The translations under genes were made by a program, and so were the position numbers. From the NCBI GenBank assembly GCA_001430745.1, contig KQ482053.1, positions 872,018-920,059 of the forward strand: 48,042 nt of DNA, written 5' to 3'. Positions within the stretch are counted from its first letter, which is position 1, and each line of letters opens with the position of its first letter. Below are positions 1-13,200 of the stretch, in pieces. Under the pieces are notes generated by a model, which did not search any database, was not told where the DNA came from, and was given only the letters and a program-made list of their open reading frames with translations. The DNA is from Auxenochlorella pyrenoidosa. Lineage: Eukaryota > Chlorophyta > Trebouxiophyceae > Chlorellales > Chlorellaceae.

Positions 1-828
1 GCCCTGGTGCCTCGCGTGGCGCGCTTCCCTGCACCCGTGCCAGCCGCAGCCAGCTGGGGGCCCCTGCCAGCGGCTCGTCGGGCGGGCAGGGCACCACACG
101 CCTGTGCAGCCCAGCCCGGGCGGCTGCAGGCGGCGCGCGCTCACCCGCGTCTGGGGCAGCGCCAGCCAGGCCAGGGCGGCCACACGCAGCAGGCGGTAGA
201 AGGGGATCCTGCGGGCGGCTTGAGTTGGGCAGGGCGAGGCGGGGCCCGTGAGACAGCAATGGCTATCGATGGGGCCGGGCCCATGGCGACTTGCAAAAAC
301 AAACAAACAGGCAGGGCAGCACGGGGTGCGAGGCCAGCGAGGTGCTCTCACCAGATGAGGAAGGACCAGGCGACCTGCTCCAGGGACAGCATGGTGGCGT
401 AGCACACCCAGTACATCAGCCACTGCAGCTTGGGGGCGGGGGGCGAGGGGCATCAACAACACACTCGGGGGCCGGCGGTGGCAGGTGGCAGCGCTGTGGG
501 CGGCGGTGGCAGGTTGCAGCGCTGTGGGCAGCGGTGGCGCCCGCCGCGCCCGGTCCTGCCACGGTAGGCTGGCACTGTACTGGTCGCTGGCCAAAGCAGG
601 GGAGCTGCAGGAGTCGGCAATGCAACCACTTGTGTGCAGGTGCAAACTCAGCTGCGCCGCTGCGAGGCCTGAGCTCAGGCGCCACCGCCTGCTTGCCTGC
701 GTGTCATCCTCCTGCTGCTTGGACTCAATGGCCCGCATGCTCTCCAGTGTGGGGAATACCATGCCCACCGCAAAGGCAAGCAGCCTGCAGGAGGGAGGAG
801 AATGATGGTGGCGCTCCTCTGTTGACAT
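1..828 (-). CDS. TB2/DP1/HVA22 family membrane protein (REEP-like), 3' end outside window
   Basis: Spliced minus-strand gene; exons 697-828 (or an unseen upstream exon joined at 784), 352-422 and 145-208, then a GTGAGC donor leading off the left edge. The translation gives VGMVFPTLESMRAIES, a DDTQ motif, then QWLMYWVCYATMLSLEQV and IPFYRLLRVAALAWLALPQT. This is the order seen in HVA22/DP1/REEP proteins: a Yp..s..AIES hairpin, (Q)WLtYWvvY, then the IP.Y...K..FL.WL.LPQ helix. Family members are ER membrane-shaping hairpin proteins; in plants some respond to ABA and stress. The first intron is GC-AG (CAG|GCAAGC), the next GT-AG, and phases match throughout. The ATG at 828 is in frame with no stop and gives a 15-residue leader; an upstream exon cannot be excluded. 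The C-terminal tail is missing. Confidence 0.8.
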   Translation of the reverse strand, partial: MSTEERHHHSPPSCRLLAFAVGMVFPTLESMRAIESKQQEDDTQASRRWRLSSGLAAAQLSLHLHTSGCIADSCSSPALASDQYSASLPWQDRARRAPPLPTALQPATAAHSAATCHRRPPSVLLMPLAPRPQAAVADVLGVLRHHAVPGAGRLVLPHLVRAPRWPRTPCCPACLFVFASRHGPGPIDSHCCLTGPASPCPTQAARRIPFYRLLRVAALAWLALPQTRVSARRLQPPGLGCTGVWCPARPTSRWQGPPAGCGWHGCREARHARHQG

Positions 829-1629
829 CACCGTAGAAGGGACGGGGCGGCACAGCGGCTTGCAAAGGCGGAGCCCTCTGCCCTTGCAGCACCCCAACTG
901 CTTTCGATCAGCAAATGCTGCCCGAAAATGCGCCAGACAGAGCGTGGGAAGGTGGGCGGCTGCTGCCCAGGTGGTGCAGCAACCCAGGGAACCCCCAGCT
1001 CGATCTGCGCAGCCCACCACTTGCCTCGTGAGGTTTCCATCTGCACAGCATAGCAGGGCCGAGGTTGGAGAGCACGAGGGTCAGAGAGCATTTGGGACAT
1101 GCGCTGGGGGCCGCTTTCAGTGCTGTTACTGTTCTGGATCGCGATCCCTACTCCTCTCACATGTTGGGATGAGCTTGAAGATCAAGCCGAGCACCATGGT
1201 TGCAGGGGTGCTTGTGAGCAGGCGGGGAGACAGGTTGTTTCGAACGCCAAAGACGAGCGATCGCAGGGGAAATCTGTGCCGTCCATTGCTCCACAAGGGC
1301 AAATGGCTGACACTGCCGGCGTGCTGGCCATGTCAGGGTTCTGGGGCCTTGGAGCAACCGTGCGTGCATGCAGCGATCCAGCGGCATGTCTCACGCGTAT
1401 TGCAATGCTAAATCGATAAATTGAAAGGCTTGACAAGGGCGCAAAAAGCTTTGCTGCCCCAAGCTATTTTGCTCCGCGGTTCTGGGCCGACTTGGGGCCT
1501 CAAGGCTTCTTTCAAAGTCTTCACAGTGTGTGTCGGAGGCTGAAAAAGCAGTCAGAAGCCGGTACAGGCAGCATACTGCTGGCAGCGGCGGGGAGCGGGC
1601 ATCGACCAACCTTGCTCAACCCATGGGGG
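829..1629. other. Divergent intergenic region
   Basis: Roughly 800 nt between the presumed start of the HVA22-like gene (minus) and the start at 1630 (plus). Open frames exist on both strands but none shows family motifs or a consistent exon chain. The right part (about 1390-1560) is locally AT-richer than its surroundings, which fits a promoter region. No RNA gene or repeat was recognised. Confidence 0.4.
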
Positions 1630-3775
1630 ATGAATGGCCCAGCTGAGGATCAGCTGCTGCAGGCCTGCCTGAAGGCACCCAAGCACGGGCTGAATGCCAA
1701 GGCTCTCATCTTACAGGCGGCACTGGCAGGTGGCGATGATTCGGGCGACGACACCCGCGGCAGTGAGGGCACTCGTGCCCCCAAGCGGCAGCGCATAGGT
1801 GCGAGGGCTTGCCCAACTCGTGTCTGCTCTTTGCAAGCCAGCCACACAGTGAGACTTTCAACTCCTGAGCAGTGACGCATACCTGCGTGCCCCTTGCGCC
1901 CAAACCTGCCCGCCCACCTTCTTGCCATGCGCTCGTGCCTGCGCCATTGCAACCCTCTGCTGGAACGCAGACCCTGCAGCCGAGGCGGCAACTGCAGCAG
2001 CCCGGCGTGGTGGAGAGTACCTGGCGGCGGTGCCTGCGCAGCAGCGGCCACTGGTGCCCTACCTCGCTCGCAGCAAGATCCCGCGCATCCACAGGCGAGC
2101 AGGGGCAAAAGAGCCCTCTGGCTGGCATGGCTGCCTGGCTGGTCGGCCGTGGTCCTGAGGGAGCAATCACAGACAAGCAGTGAACGACACTGCTGGCATG
2201 TACAGAATGCTGCTCCCGGTCAGTTTCCAGACCTGCTGTGTGTCCTGCAGCAGGGGCATCTCCCCGCAAGGGCCGGCAGCATAAGCAGCACATGTGCCTG
2301 CGCAACAACCTCCTGCATGCCTGTGCCGCAGGCAGACAGTACTCAGCAAGCTAGCGGGCCAGCACCTCGCGCTGGCAGCACACCGCCAGCAGCCGCCTCT
2401 GGAGCCAGCGGCAGCAGCCGCGGACGCACCGCTGAGGCGAGTTGTATGGGGTTGCGCCATGGCGGTGCGGGCACACCACTCGCCGCATCGCATGCCCCGC
2501 CCAGGCGCTCACCGTTGCACCACCGGTTTGCGGAGGCTCGGACCTGCCTGCAGATTGCCCTGTTGGGCACGCTCCGCCGACCTTTCCGCAAAGCCTCCAG
2601 CCCCGCCCTGCCCCTGCCTCCTGCACGCAGGCATGGCGCATGGGAGGCGGCCCTGGCCCAGGAGCTCGACCTGTTTGGCAGGTGCAGCAGCGCCGTGGTG
2701 TACAGAAACCTGGCGGCGCGCACCAACGCCACCCAGTGGCAGCCAGAGCAGCAGCCAGGCCAGCAGCAGGCAGCACACCCGCCGGCAGCGCAGCCAGAGG
2801 CGCCGACGCCGCAGCAGGGGCAGGAGGCTGAGGCACAGGCGGCGGAGCAGCGGAAAGAGGCGCAGCAGCCGCAGCAGGCAGAACAGCCAGCTAGTGACGA
2901 GCACCCGCCTGGTCAGCAGGGGGCAGCTGCGGCTGTCGGGCAGAAGCAAGCGCAGGCCTCTCGGCAGCTGCAGCTGGAGGAAGTGGACATTGAATGGGAG
3001 GCAGCGCTGCCAGACAGCCTGGCAGAGCAGTCAGCGGGCCCTGCTGCTGCGGCGGGCAGCAGCCGAGGCTCTCAGGCGCCTGCTGCCGCTGGTGCCGCAC
3101 CCAGCACAAGCAGGACAGAGCTTGGGACAGGGAAGTTTACCCCTCTGTCTGCCGGACACCCAAGCGGCACAGCACCAAAGCTGGGAGGGGCTGCCGAGCC
3201 GGGCGGTAAAGCCGCTACCGCGGATGCAGAGCCTGCAGCAGCACCAGAGGCAGGGGGGCAGCCTGCCCAGAGCACCCCGCAAGGAACGGCGGTGCAGGCA
3301 GAGGCAGGGCTGAGCGAGACCGGCGTGGGCGCGGCCCCCGGCTCGGTGCGGCAGCAAGTGGAGCTCTTCATCCGAGCGGAGCTGCACCCGCTGCTCAGGC
3401 GGCGCCACATCAGCCAGGAGCTGCACGACGCAGGCATGCAGGGCAGCGCGGCGTGGCATGGGGTCTCTTGTGGGTGCTGGCTCTTGGCATTGCCGCGGCC
3501 TATCCTCGAGTCCATGAATGCAGACCTGTTGCCCAGTCCACAGTGCATTACATCTGGGCGGCATGTGCGTATGACACCGCCGCCGGCCGCGCCCGCCCGC
3601 TCCCCCCGCTGTGCGTGCAGTGGCTGCCAGGAGCGCCGCCAAGGTGATGCAGCGCCACGGGGGCGCCGCCACGGCAGATTTTCTTGTGTCTGAGGCCATG
3701 GCCATCCGGTCCCTGGTGCAGCAGTACCTCAAGCACCTGCAGCAGCAGGAGCAGCAGCAGCAGAAGCAGCAATAG
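1630..3775 (+). CDS. Gln/Ala-rich protein with possible C-terminal SRI-like helical domain
   Basis: Modelled as exons 1630-1798, 1971-2094, 2631-3433 and 3621-3775 (1251 nt, 416 aa); reading phase is continuous at all three junctions. Introns 2 and 3 use GC donors (GCGAGC, GCATGC). The N-terminus (MNGPAEDQLLQACLKAPKHG) ends in a basic APKRQR patch that could be a nuclear signal. A conserved-looking block follows, containing RPLVPYLARSKIPRIHR and AWEAALAQELDLFGRCSSAV. The centre is a long low-complexity Gln/Ala/Pro stretch. The C-terminal ~75 residues contain VELFIRAELHPLLRRRHISQ and, later, FLVSEAMAIRSLVQQYLKHL. This spacing resembles the SRI domain that binds the phosphorylated RNA polymerase II tail, but that is inference. 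The gene ends in a poly-Gln tail and TAG. I do not recognise the family with certainty. The ATG at 1630 is the first in the coding-looking stretch. Confidence 0.65.
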
Positions 3776-4167
3776 CAGCATCAGCGCAACATGCGCAGCT
3801 CCCGGCAGCAGCGCCTGCAGCGATGCCAGGGTTGCATGGGCGGCACCAAGCAGGCGGCAATAGCACGTCGATTTCGGTCTGGCTGCCCAGGATGTTTCTT
3901 GCTACCGGCCATGATTTAGACACAGTGTGTATGCGTAGTCGGCCCTTGCTTCATGATCTGCAGTCGCCGTGGCCAGCCAGCAGATGATTGTGTAGCATTT
4001 TGCTCCTTATGCTCTCTGATTGATCCAATTCAATTTCATGTAATTTCTCCTACCCTCTCAAATCTAGCAAGTTACGACAGAACAAATCATGGTGGGCAGA
4101 AAGGTTGAGACCCGCGCGTCGCACGCTGCTGCCGCTGCCAGACTAGCGTCGGCCTACATGCCGGTGC
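3776..4167. other. Intergenic region
   Basis: About 390 nt between two co-directional genes. The left half continues the CAG-rich composition of the preceding gene. The segment around 3960-4090 is clearly AT-richer than its surroundings, fitting a 3' UTR/promoter boundary. No gene seen. Confidence 0.4.
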
Positions 4168-4238
4168 ATGCATGACGGCGTTGTTTTCGACTTGCTTATC
4201 CCGCTGTTTAGAGCTTATCACGACCAGATCAGGCGGCC

Positions 4239-7200
4239 TTGCCACTGGGGCTGCGCCATCCCGAGCAGTGGCCGGTATTGGAAGCGCTGCAGGCTTTCAC
4301 CGCTCCAATGTCGCTGCAGAGCGTTCATGATGTTCTTTCGGCAGTGGCCGATGAGCAGCTGAACCTTCCCTCAGCGGGCAGGCTGGCGGTGGCGGCACTG
4401 GTTGGCGCTGTGGGCGCAAGCAACAATGCTCCGCCGGAGCAACTGCTGGAAATGTTGATGGAAATAAGCCTCAACAGCATTGCTAGCAGTCAGAGATGCA
4501 GTGACGTGCAGCATGACAGATTACTGTGGGTGCAGGCCGCAGCAGCAGTTGTGCTGCTGCGGCAGTTGGCAACGACGCCGGCAGCTGGGGATGGTCGCCA
4601 ACCTGTGGCAGGTGCAGCCGTAGAGCACCTGCTGCTGCGTGCGCTAGTAAGCTTGGACGCCCACGCGTCAGAACGACAGCAGGCGCTGCTGGCAGCGACA
4701 GCCGAGGCAGTCGCAACTTTCCATTGCTGGGCGCTTGCACAGCAAGTGGTGCAAGCAGCGACGATGAGCCCCTCGAGGAAGGAGGCTGCACCAGATGGCT
4801 GCCAGCAGGGCCAGCAGCTTCCGGGCATCCAAGAGGTTCTGGGACAGCTGACTGCAGAGCAACGTATGAGCGTGGCGACAGCTGTCCTGCAGGAAACATT
4901 GAAAGCGCACGCAGCAGAGCAGGCAGAGCAGGCGCTGCATGCCGTTCTGCAGCATGCAGTGGAGCACACCCTGCCAGCCGTGCTGCGGTTGCTGGCCGCT
5001 GAGCAGCCGCACGATGCCGGCAGGAGCAAAGCCAAGGCGCAGCAACAGCAGGCGGCGGCCGCCGCTGCACGGTCGGCTGCGCGGCAGCTGCTGGCAGCGG
5101 CGCTGCAGGCAGCATGCGCAGTGCAGCAGCAAGGTCCGGCCATGCAGCAGCTCTGGGAAACCTGTAGGTGATTGCCCCCTTGGCTCCCCCCAGCTGCCTA
5201 CTGCCGAGCTGCCTGGCTGGTCTCCCTGCCCACCACCCCGGACTGCTGCCTTGCCTGCCCTAGCAAGGCCCTGCTCAAGCAGCTTTGCCCAAATGTACCA
5301 ACACCTGCGCACACGACTGATCGCCTGCACTCGCTCATGCCCCACGTGCATAGCCCTCGACCCACCACACACCCCACGTACGTAATGCCCACTCTTGCAC
5401 GCACACAAGCCTCACCCCACGCACGCACACGCCCCCCCGGCTTGTAGGGAGCTGCTGGGTGCGCCAGGCCACACGCGCCGGCTCGGTCTCGCCCTCCTGG
5501 TGCAGTTCTGCGACGCGCTGCTGCAGCCGCCAGGCAGCGGCGGCCTCCCGTGCACCACAACTGCGGGCGGGGAGCCCCGCTGGGCGGGGCTGCGCGGGGA
5601 CGGCGACTTCTGGCGCCTGCTGCGAGAGGGCCTGGCAGAAGGGGAGCTGGCCAACCGCAAGCAGGCAGCCCACGTGCTGCAGCGGGCCCTAGCGGGACCC
5701 GACGGTGCGCCTTGCCTGGCAACAGCAAAAGCAAAGCAGGGCCCAAGAAGCCACACAGCCTTGGAACGTGAAACGCTCCGGTTGCCAGGCAGCCACACAG
5801 GCGCGTGCGCGTGCAAGGCAGGCCTGCCCCAGTCCTGCGCTGCCGGCGCGCCGCCCCGGCCTGTCCAGCCTCCGCCCCACGCTGCGCCTTGCCTTCGTGG
5901 CCGCCCGGCATGCCGCCTGCAGGCCAGCCCCCGCCCGGCTGGCGGCCCCTCCTCAAGGTTCTTGACTGCTTGGAAGAGCTGGCGCCACATCTGGTCCAGG
6001 CAGGCTGCCCTGCCGCTGCGCTGCTTGCTTGAAGGCCCGTGCTGCCAAGTTGCAATCTCTCTTACGCATGTGGCCGGCCCCCACGGGGCAGCGGGTACTG
6101 TTGACAAGCACCCAAGCTCGAACTCGTGGCTGCACCCTGGTGCATGGCTGCATGCGGGGTGCTGCTTGCGCTGGTTGAAAGCATGCCGCTCTCATACCTC
6201 CTGCCTTTCCACAGCCCACACCTTGACGCACCTGCCCCTCCCCTTGCTCTCGTCTTGCGTGCCGCAGGACGGCTGGGCAGAGATAGACGGGCTGCACCCG
6301 CCGGCTTCTGCAGGAGCAGGCAGCGCCGAGTCGACGGGCGCGGCACCGGCTGGGGTGGGCGGCAGCCCATGCAGCTGGGCGTGGCTGCAGGTGGTGTGGT
6401 CTCGGGGCCTCACGCACCAGCACCTCCAGGCAAGCAATGTTGCCTGCAGGACGGCAGCAGACTCATGCAGATCTCTGCTGCTTTGCTGTCGGGCTTCCAT
6501 CCAGGCAGTGGTCCTCATTTAGCTTCCATCTGGTGTGCTGTGCCGGGGGTACAGAGTCATCTGCTGGCGCAACAATGTTCCAACAGGGTGCCCTGCAAGC
6601 TCTTATGCCTGCAGGTGCAGCGACAAGTGCTGGGCAGCTTCCTCAACCGAGACTGGCACGCCGCTGAGCAGCAGGGTCAGCAGCCCATGGCGGCCGGCAG
6701 CGTGTGCCTGACAGACGTGCCGCAGCGCTTTGTGCTGCTCACCCTGCTGCCGGCCGCCGGCCAGGCGCACATGTGGCGGGGCCAAGGGGCGGCGCAGCTG
6801 CAGCAGCAGCTGGCCAGCTGGGTGGGCGGCTACGCTGGCGCGCAGGCACAAGCGAGCCCCCAGCAGGCACAGCAGCTGCTGCTGGCCCTGCTGGACAGAC
6901 TGGAAAGCGGGGCCGGCAGCGGGCAGCAGCAGCGGCCCCTTGTGCAGACCCTGGCCGCTGCCCTGCTGGCCGCTGCCGAGGCACTTGCAGCCGGCGCTGC
7001 CGGCGGCGGCGGGGCGGCTTGGCAGCTGGCGTTCCTGCAGCGCCTGCGGGAGGTCACCCACAGGCTGAGCGCCCACTGGGGCAGCTCAAACAGCAGCCAC
7101 GCGCGCAGCACCGGCCGCAGCCTGCTGGCGGCAGCGGCAGCCACAGTGGCGCTCCTGCCTGCTAGGCAGGCTGCCCAAGCCGCTGGCGACAGCGGCGTCG

Positions 7201-10200
7201 GCACCAGCAGTGTGCAGCTGCTCGCTGCCGCTGCAGCCTGGCTTCAGGAGCTGCCTCTGGCCCTGCTCCTGCCCGGCGGAGAGCTGCACCAGCCTGCCGC
7301 TGCTTGGGTGCGTGCCAGCGGCTGGCAGCAGATGCTGCCGCTCCTGGCTGACAGCACGCAAGCGTTCATGGCCGGCCAGCCCGCGGCACCCGACCAGCAC
7401 ACCAACGAAAGCAGCAGCTCCACACCTCAGCCGCCGGATGGCTGGGCAGACTGGCAGCAGCAGGCGGCGGGGCTGGCCTGCCTGGCCATGCTGCTGGCAG
7501 CTGGCAGCAGAGCTGGCAGCACTGGTGCCTCAGGAGCGGGGGCGGCGGCGGCGCAGCCTTCTGCAGCCGAGCTTGCGGCAGCCTTGAGCAGCTGGTCAGA
7601 GGTACTTGAGGTGCTGTACCGGAGGTGAGGTCTGAGCTGTCGGTGCCCCGCTGCAGGTGGGCTGCCCATCGTGCGCAGCGTGCGCTTCGCTGCACATTGA
7701 CTGTCCAGCTCCACCATCACATGTGCCGGCGCTTGATAGCATAGACCTGAGGTCTTGGCCCCCCGCCTGCCTGCCTGCCTGCCTGCCTGGCGCACCCCGC
7801 CGCAGGCCATACCTTTCAAATGGCTCAGCCGAGCGCTGCCTTTTGCTGCTCAGTGCGCTGCTCTCGGTGTGCACACCCTCGTCAACAGCAGCAGCCGAGC
7901 CCGGGCTCCCGACTAGTGGGCAGCAGCAGCAGGTGCAGCAGGCTGGCCAGCTCGCCGAGGCGCTCGGCAGCACGCTGGCTGCAGCGGCGGACGAGCTCGC
8001 CAGCTATGCCGGCATAGCTGCCGCCGCCACACTCTGGGCACAGTCTCGCAGCCCGGCTCAGCCCGAAGTGGCGGCAGCGAGCGCTGCACAAGGAGAGGCA
8101 TCGAGGAGGGCGCAGCTGGCATTGAGCTGCTTGTGCCGCAGCCTGCAGCTGCTGGCCTGCCAGCCTGGCACGCTGGCGCTCGCTGGGGCGGCGCCCGCAG
8201 GCCACCGGCTGGCAGCCGGCTGCCTGGAGGCCCTGCACAGCTTTGGCTTGGTGCTGCAGAGCCAGCAACAGGCAGCAGCTGCAGGCGGGGATGTGGGGCA
8301 CTGGCAGCAGGCCGCTGCACGGCTGCTGCCCATGGCAGACTGCTGCGCTGCCCTGTCCACAGCGGCAAAGGCGGGCTGGCTGGATGGGCCCAGCCTGGCC
8401 GCAGCTGCCTCTGCGGCTGCAGGTGCGCTGGATGCAGTGCTGCAGCTGCAGGGAACTGCGCTGAAGGCTGCGGCGGGGGCGCAGGCACAGGGCAAGGCAG
8501 CGACGGCGAGCGGCACGGCTGGCGCGCTCGCGGCATACACCCACCGCCTGTGCTGGAAGGTCGCCCATGGTCTGGTGCTGCTCCTGCAGCGCCTGCATAC
8601 GCAGCAGCCGGCCCAGGGGCATTCCCAGAACTGGCAGGAGCAGCAGGCAGCCGTGCTGGCTGCTGTGCTGACCAGCATGGAGCGCTCTGCTCAGCTGCCG
8701 GCCGTGGCATCAGATGCTCGTGACCTGCTATTCCAGCTGCGCTGCTGCCGGCTGGCGCTGCCAGCGGCGCTAGCAAGCGAAGATGTGGCGCGCCTGGCGC
8801 TTGCGCATCGTCGACAGCGCGAAGAACTGCCGCAGCAGCTGCAGCAGCAGGCCGACGCATCGCTGGGCAGCGCTGATGTTGAGCTGACGGCATGGCTCTG
8901 CCAGGCGGCATGGCAGGTGTACGAAGGTGCGGCGGAGCTGCCCTGCCTTGAGCACCAGCCCGGGTGCAGGGTCGCTTGCCTACATGGCTGCCGCCGCAGA
9001 GTCACATGCATCTGATGCCGCACTGCACCGTGCCATGTGCCATCAATTTCTTGCGCGCTGCCCCACATGCCCTTGCATCAGCGAGCTTGTCGCCCCGGCG
9101 GGCAGCCTGCAGGGTCACTTGGAATGAATCATATCAAGTTGCCTGCCCTTACTGCCACCCCCACCCACAGGCGCTGCCGTGGCCACAAAGCGGCGGCGGG
9201 CCGGGCTCACGGCAGCGGTGGTCTCAGCCTGCCTGCACCCAGAGCTGTTCGAGCCGCGGGCAGCCAGGTGGGGCAGACCTGCTTGTGGTGCTGGGACCTG
9301 CGCTGGGTCATGCTGCGCTGGGGTATGCTGTGCTGAACTGTCTTGGGCCTGCTCAGCAATGTACCAGCCCATCCTTGCCCAGCCCAGATCTGTGGTAGTA
9401 TACACTCGGGTGTTGCCAGAGTCGGGTAAGCCTTTCTGGTCGCCTGCCTGCCTGTGCGCCTGCAGCCCCGCGCTGCACACGCCAGGGGGTCCGCTGCAGC
9501 TCATGCTGGGCCGGCTGCTGGAGCTGGGGGCCAAGAGCTGGCGCATCGTGAGCATCACGTGCCTGCAGGTGGGGAGGGGCCCTCTGCTATTGGGAGCCTT
9601 GTTGGAAGCCGCATGTGTCTCGAGGTCCCTTCACTCTGGTGGCACGCAACAAGTGCCAACTGCCTTGCGCCCTGTAGTCGCGGCACAGCGCTGGCTCGCT
9701 GCTGCTCACCCCGCGCCCTTCCTGCCACACCCTGCCCTGCAGCTGTTTGGCCTGCTGAGCCGGCACCCCGAGCTGGCGCCGCACTACCTGGGCAGCCTCC
9801 AGCAGGCGCTGCTGTGGGGAACCAGCGAGGACCCGGGGCAGAGCGGGGTGGTGAGCGTGCAACCCTGCTTGGCCGTGCGCCTTTCAGTCTGCTGCTCTGT
9901 GGGCTTGGGGCAGTGCCAGGCTGGAGGTTGGGTGGAACCCGCAGCATGGCATGGCCTGCCGGCGATGCACCAGGAGCGGTGTGAGCAGTCGAACGATGCA
10001 CTTGCAATTTGCCAGTTCGAGCCTTTGAGCTTTCAGAGGCAGCTGTGCAGACCCGCACCTGGCCAGCACTGTTCGCACGCTGCAAAAATGTTTTTTCCAA
10101 CCGCTGCAGGGAGACCCTGTGGACGCTGACTCAGCTGCTGAGCTGGCAGCCCTGGTTGCGCCAGCAGACGCCGAGCTGGCGGCTGCCTTTGCAGGCAGCG

Positions 10201-13200
10201 AGCTGGCGCCGCGCTGCGCCGCGCTGTGCCTCCTCCGCTGCTGGGTGGAGCAAAGCGAGCGGGGCAAGCAGGGCGCCCCCTGCCAGCAGGGCGCAGCAGG
10301 CGCGGCAGCGGGTCTGGCGGGCGCAGCCAGGGAGGCTGGCATGCTCGTCTGGCGCGGGCTGCTGGAGCTGGCTTCCGCCGATCCCGAGCTGTCGGCTGCT
10401 CGCTACTCGCCCCTGGGACACGTGCACCGCAAAAAGGTTCGGGCCGCCGCCACACAGCCCCCCGGGGTTTGTGCACTGGGGCAGCCATGGTGACACCTGC
10501 ATTGTGCCTGCCAGGTGGAGGCGCGAGGCGCGTGGGCAGATATAGGGCAGATGCGCCTGCCGTGCCCAGCTCATAAGCTCCTGCTTTCGCCTGCGCAGGT
10601 GCGGCTGTGGCAGGCGCTGTGCACGCTGTCCCCGCTGGTGCCTGAGGAGCAGGTGGAGGCAGGTGCGGTTTGCCAGTCCTGCAGGACTGACCTCACGCAG
10701 CCTACTGCCCTTGCTCATTGGCAACGGAAGGGGTGCATGCGCACTCGGCTGCTTGCACGGCAGCGGCGCGCCACACCGCAGCACTTGCTTGGCAGGGCTT
10801 GCTGCAGCGCGGCCGCCGTTTCTCTGCTTTTCTGCCGTCCCGCAGACTTTGGCGCCCTGCTGGCGGCGCTGGACAAGCCGGAGCTGTCCACCGTCAGGCA
10901 GTACATCGACACCGCTGCGCTGGTGCTGCTGCGCCGGCGGCCCGCCCTGCTGCGGTCGAGCGTGCTGCCCGCGCTGCGCGACTGCTCCACTAGCGGCACG
11001 CACGCCCTCTCCTCCCTGCTCATCATAGCCGCCAGGGAGCTGGTGCGCCGGCTGCAGCCCGCGGGCGCGGCACTGCCCGGCAGAGGCGGCGGCGGCGGCG
11101 GAGCTGTTCATGATGCTCAGACCGGCAGCGGTGGTCAGCTTGCTAGCCTTCCTGTGGAGCAGCAGCAGTCATTGCAGGGGCCCACAGTGGATGGAGAGGC
11201 GGACGACGAGGAGCTGCTGGGCGAGGTGCTTGGGGCCATCGCTCCGTGGGCGCTGTCCCATGTGCACGCCCTGAGGTGCGCCCCTGCGGCAGTGCTGCCG
11301 GCTGCCGGCTGGCCCCTTTGCCGCGCATGTGCCTGTCGCTCTGCCTGGAGCGACGGGTCTTTCAAGTGTCCTGCGAGTGACCATGCAACCCTGGTGCTCT
11401 GAGCAGCTTGACACGCTTCTGGCATCCGGCGTCCGGGCTTGCGCACACCCTGGCGCGCCTGGAGCGTGCGATGGTTGCCCAGCTCCCGCGCCTGCCCCTC
11501 CCCACATGTAGTGGCGCGGCCTGTGTAACCCCCCAAAGCAATCCCTCCCCACCTGCCTCGATACAGGACCTTCTCCCAGCTCATCCTGTGGCGCCTGTAC
11601 GAGCTGTTTCCCTCTGTCCCTGCAAGCGACGCCACCGCGGCCGCGCTGCTCCGCTTCTTCAGGTGGGCATGGGGCAGGCAGCGCCCTGTGGGGCATCTCT
11701 GCTGCAGTACGCTCGCCGTGCTGCACACGGGCTGCGCTCAACTTGCCCAGACGCCGTTCCGTGCATCCTGCTCGCAGCATGCGCCCCCCCACCCTGCCCG
11801 CTAAGCCGTCAAGCGTGGCCGCCTCAGCCTGGAGCTTGCAGCGCAGCTGAATCTCTCCTGCACCTGCCTGCCTGCTTCCCTAGCTGGATCTCTATGCACC
11901 CGCCTGCCTGCCTGCCTCCCTCCCTGCCATCCAGCGAGAACGACGATGTGGGGCGGCTGCGCCGCGGGCTCTCCCACACCTTCCTGTTCGACTCCTTCGA
12001 TGTGGACGCTGCTGTCACACCTGCTGGCATGCTGTGCATGGTACGGGGGCGGTGGGATAAATTGGGACGGCACAGACTGCCTAGCCAGCAGAGCAGGCGA
12101 TGTTTGTACCGGTTCCAACCACTTGGTTTTGTTTTGGGACGAACCAACAACTTCAAGGAGACTTTTGGAACGTGAGGCGCCAACAGGGGAGTTGGGTTCC
12201 AGGCCGGCCTGACTGCCAGTGATTGTTATGATGTGCCCTGCAGGGGACCAGCGTGCTGCGAGCGGATGCCTCGTTCGAGGGGGCAGCCCAGGTGGGGGCG
12301 GGAAGGTCTTGCCTGNNNNNNNNNNNNNNNNNNNNNNNNNNNNNNNNNNNNNNNNNNNNNNNNNNNNNNNNNNNNNNNNNNNNNNNNNNNNNNNNNNNNN
12401 NNNNNNNNNNNNNNNNNNNNNNNNNNNNNNNNNNNNNNNNNNNNNNNNNNNNNNNNNNNNNNNNNNNNNNNNNNNNNNNNNNNNNNNNNNNNNNNNNNNN
12501 NNNNNNNNNNNNNNNNNNNNNNNNNNNNNNNNNNNNNNNNNNNNNNNNNNNNNNNNNNNNNNNNNNNNNNNNNNNNNNNNNNNNNNNNNNNNNNNNNNNN
12601 NNNNNNNNNNNNNNNNNNNNNNGACCGATGCGAGCCTTGTGCCGCAGTGTAAATGCCGTGCCCGCCACGTTCCAAGCAACAACTCTTGCTGCCACCTGCT
12701 CCCGCGTGCGGAACCTGCGCCTGCAGCCTTGGATGCGCCTGCTGTCCTTGAGGGTCACGCCCGCTGCTTGCTGCAGGTCGATGTGGGCCTGCCTTCAAAT
12801 TTGTCAACTTTGTACGCCCACCTGCCCCTGCTGCGCAGCCGCTGATGGAGGCGGTGCAGGCCTTCCTATCTTCAGAGCGGCAGAGCCTGCGGCAGGACCT
12901 GAGAGAGAGCAAGGCAAGCGGGCGGCTGCGTGCTGTCAGCGGGCAGGTGTCAGGCCCGGCCTCACGCTTTTGTATCGGCGGCGGCAGCTCAGGGCTGCTG
13001 GGCATCAGGCGCCCGGGCTCTGGCTCTGCTCGCTGCGAAGCTGGCTGGAGGCTGGCTGGAGGCTCACCTGTGGACTTAATAACCCAGCTCCCAAGGTTCC
13101 CTTTCCAAGGTTCCAAGGTTTCAATGTCCAAGTGCCGACCAAACGACCTCCACGCACCTCACGCACGCTTGCCATCCTCTGCTGCTCTGCAGGCCTCTGC

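Noticed and set aside
7766..7795. (CCTG)n tract as a mobile-element or CRISPR-like repeat
   Set aside because: Simple microsatellite inside an intron; similar tracts at 11900, 18410-18445 and 32695-32725, no spacers or target-site duplications.
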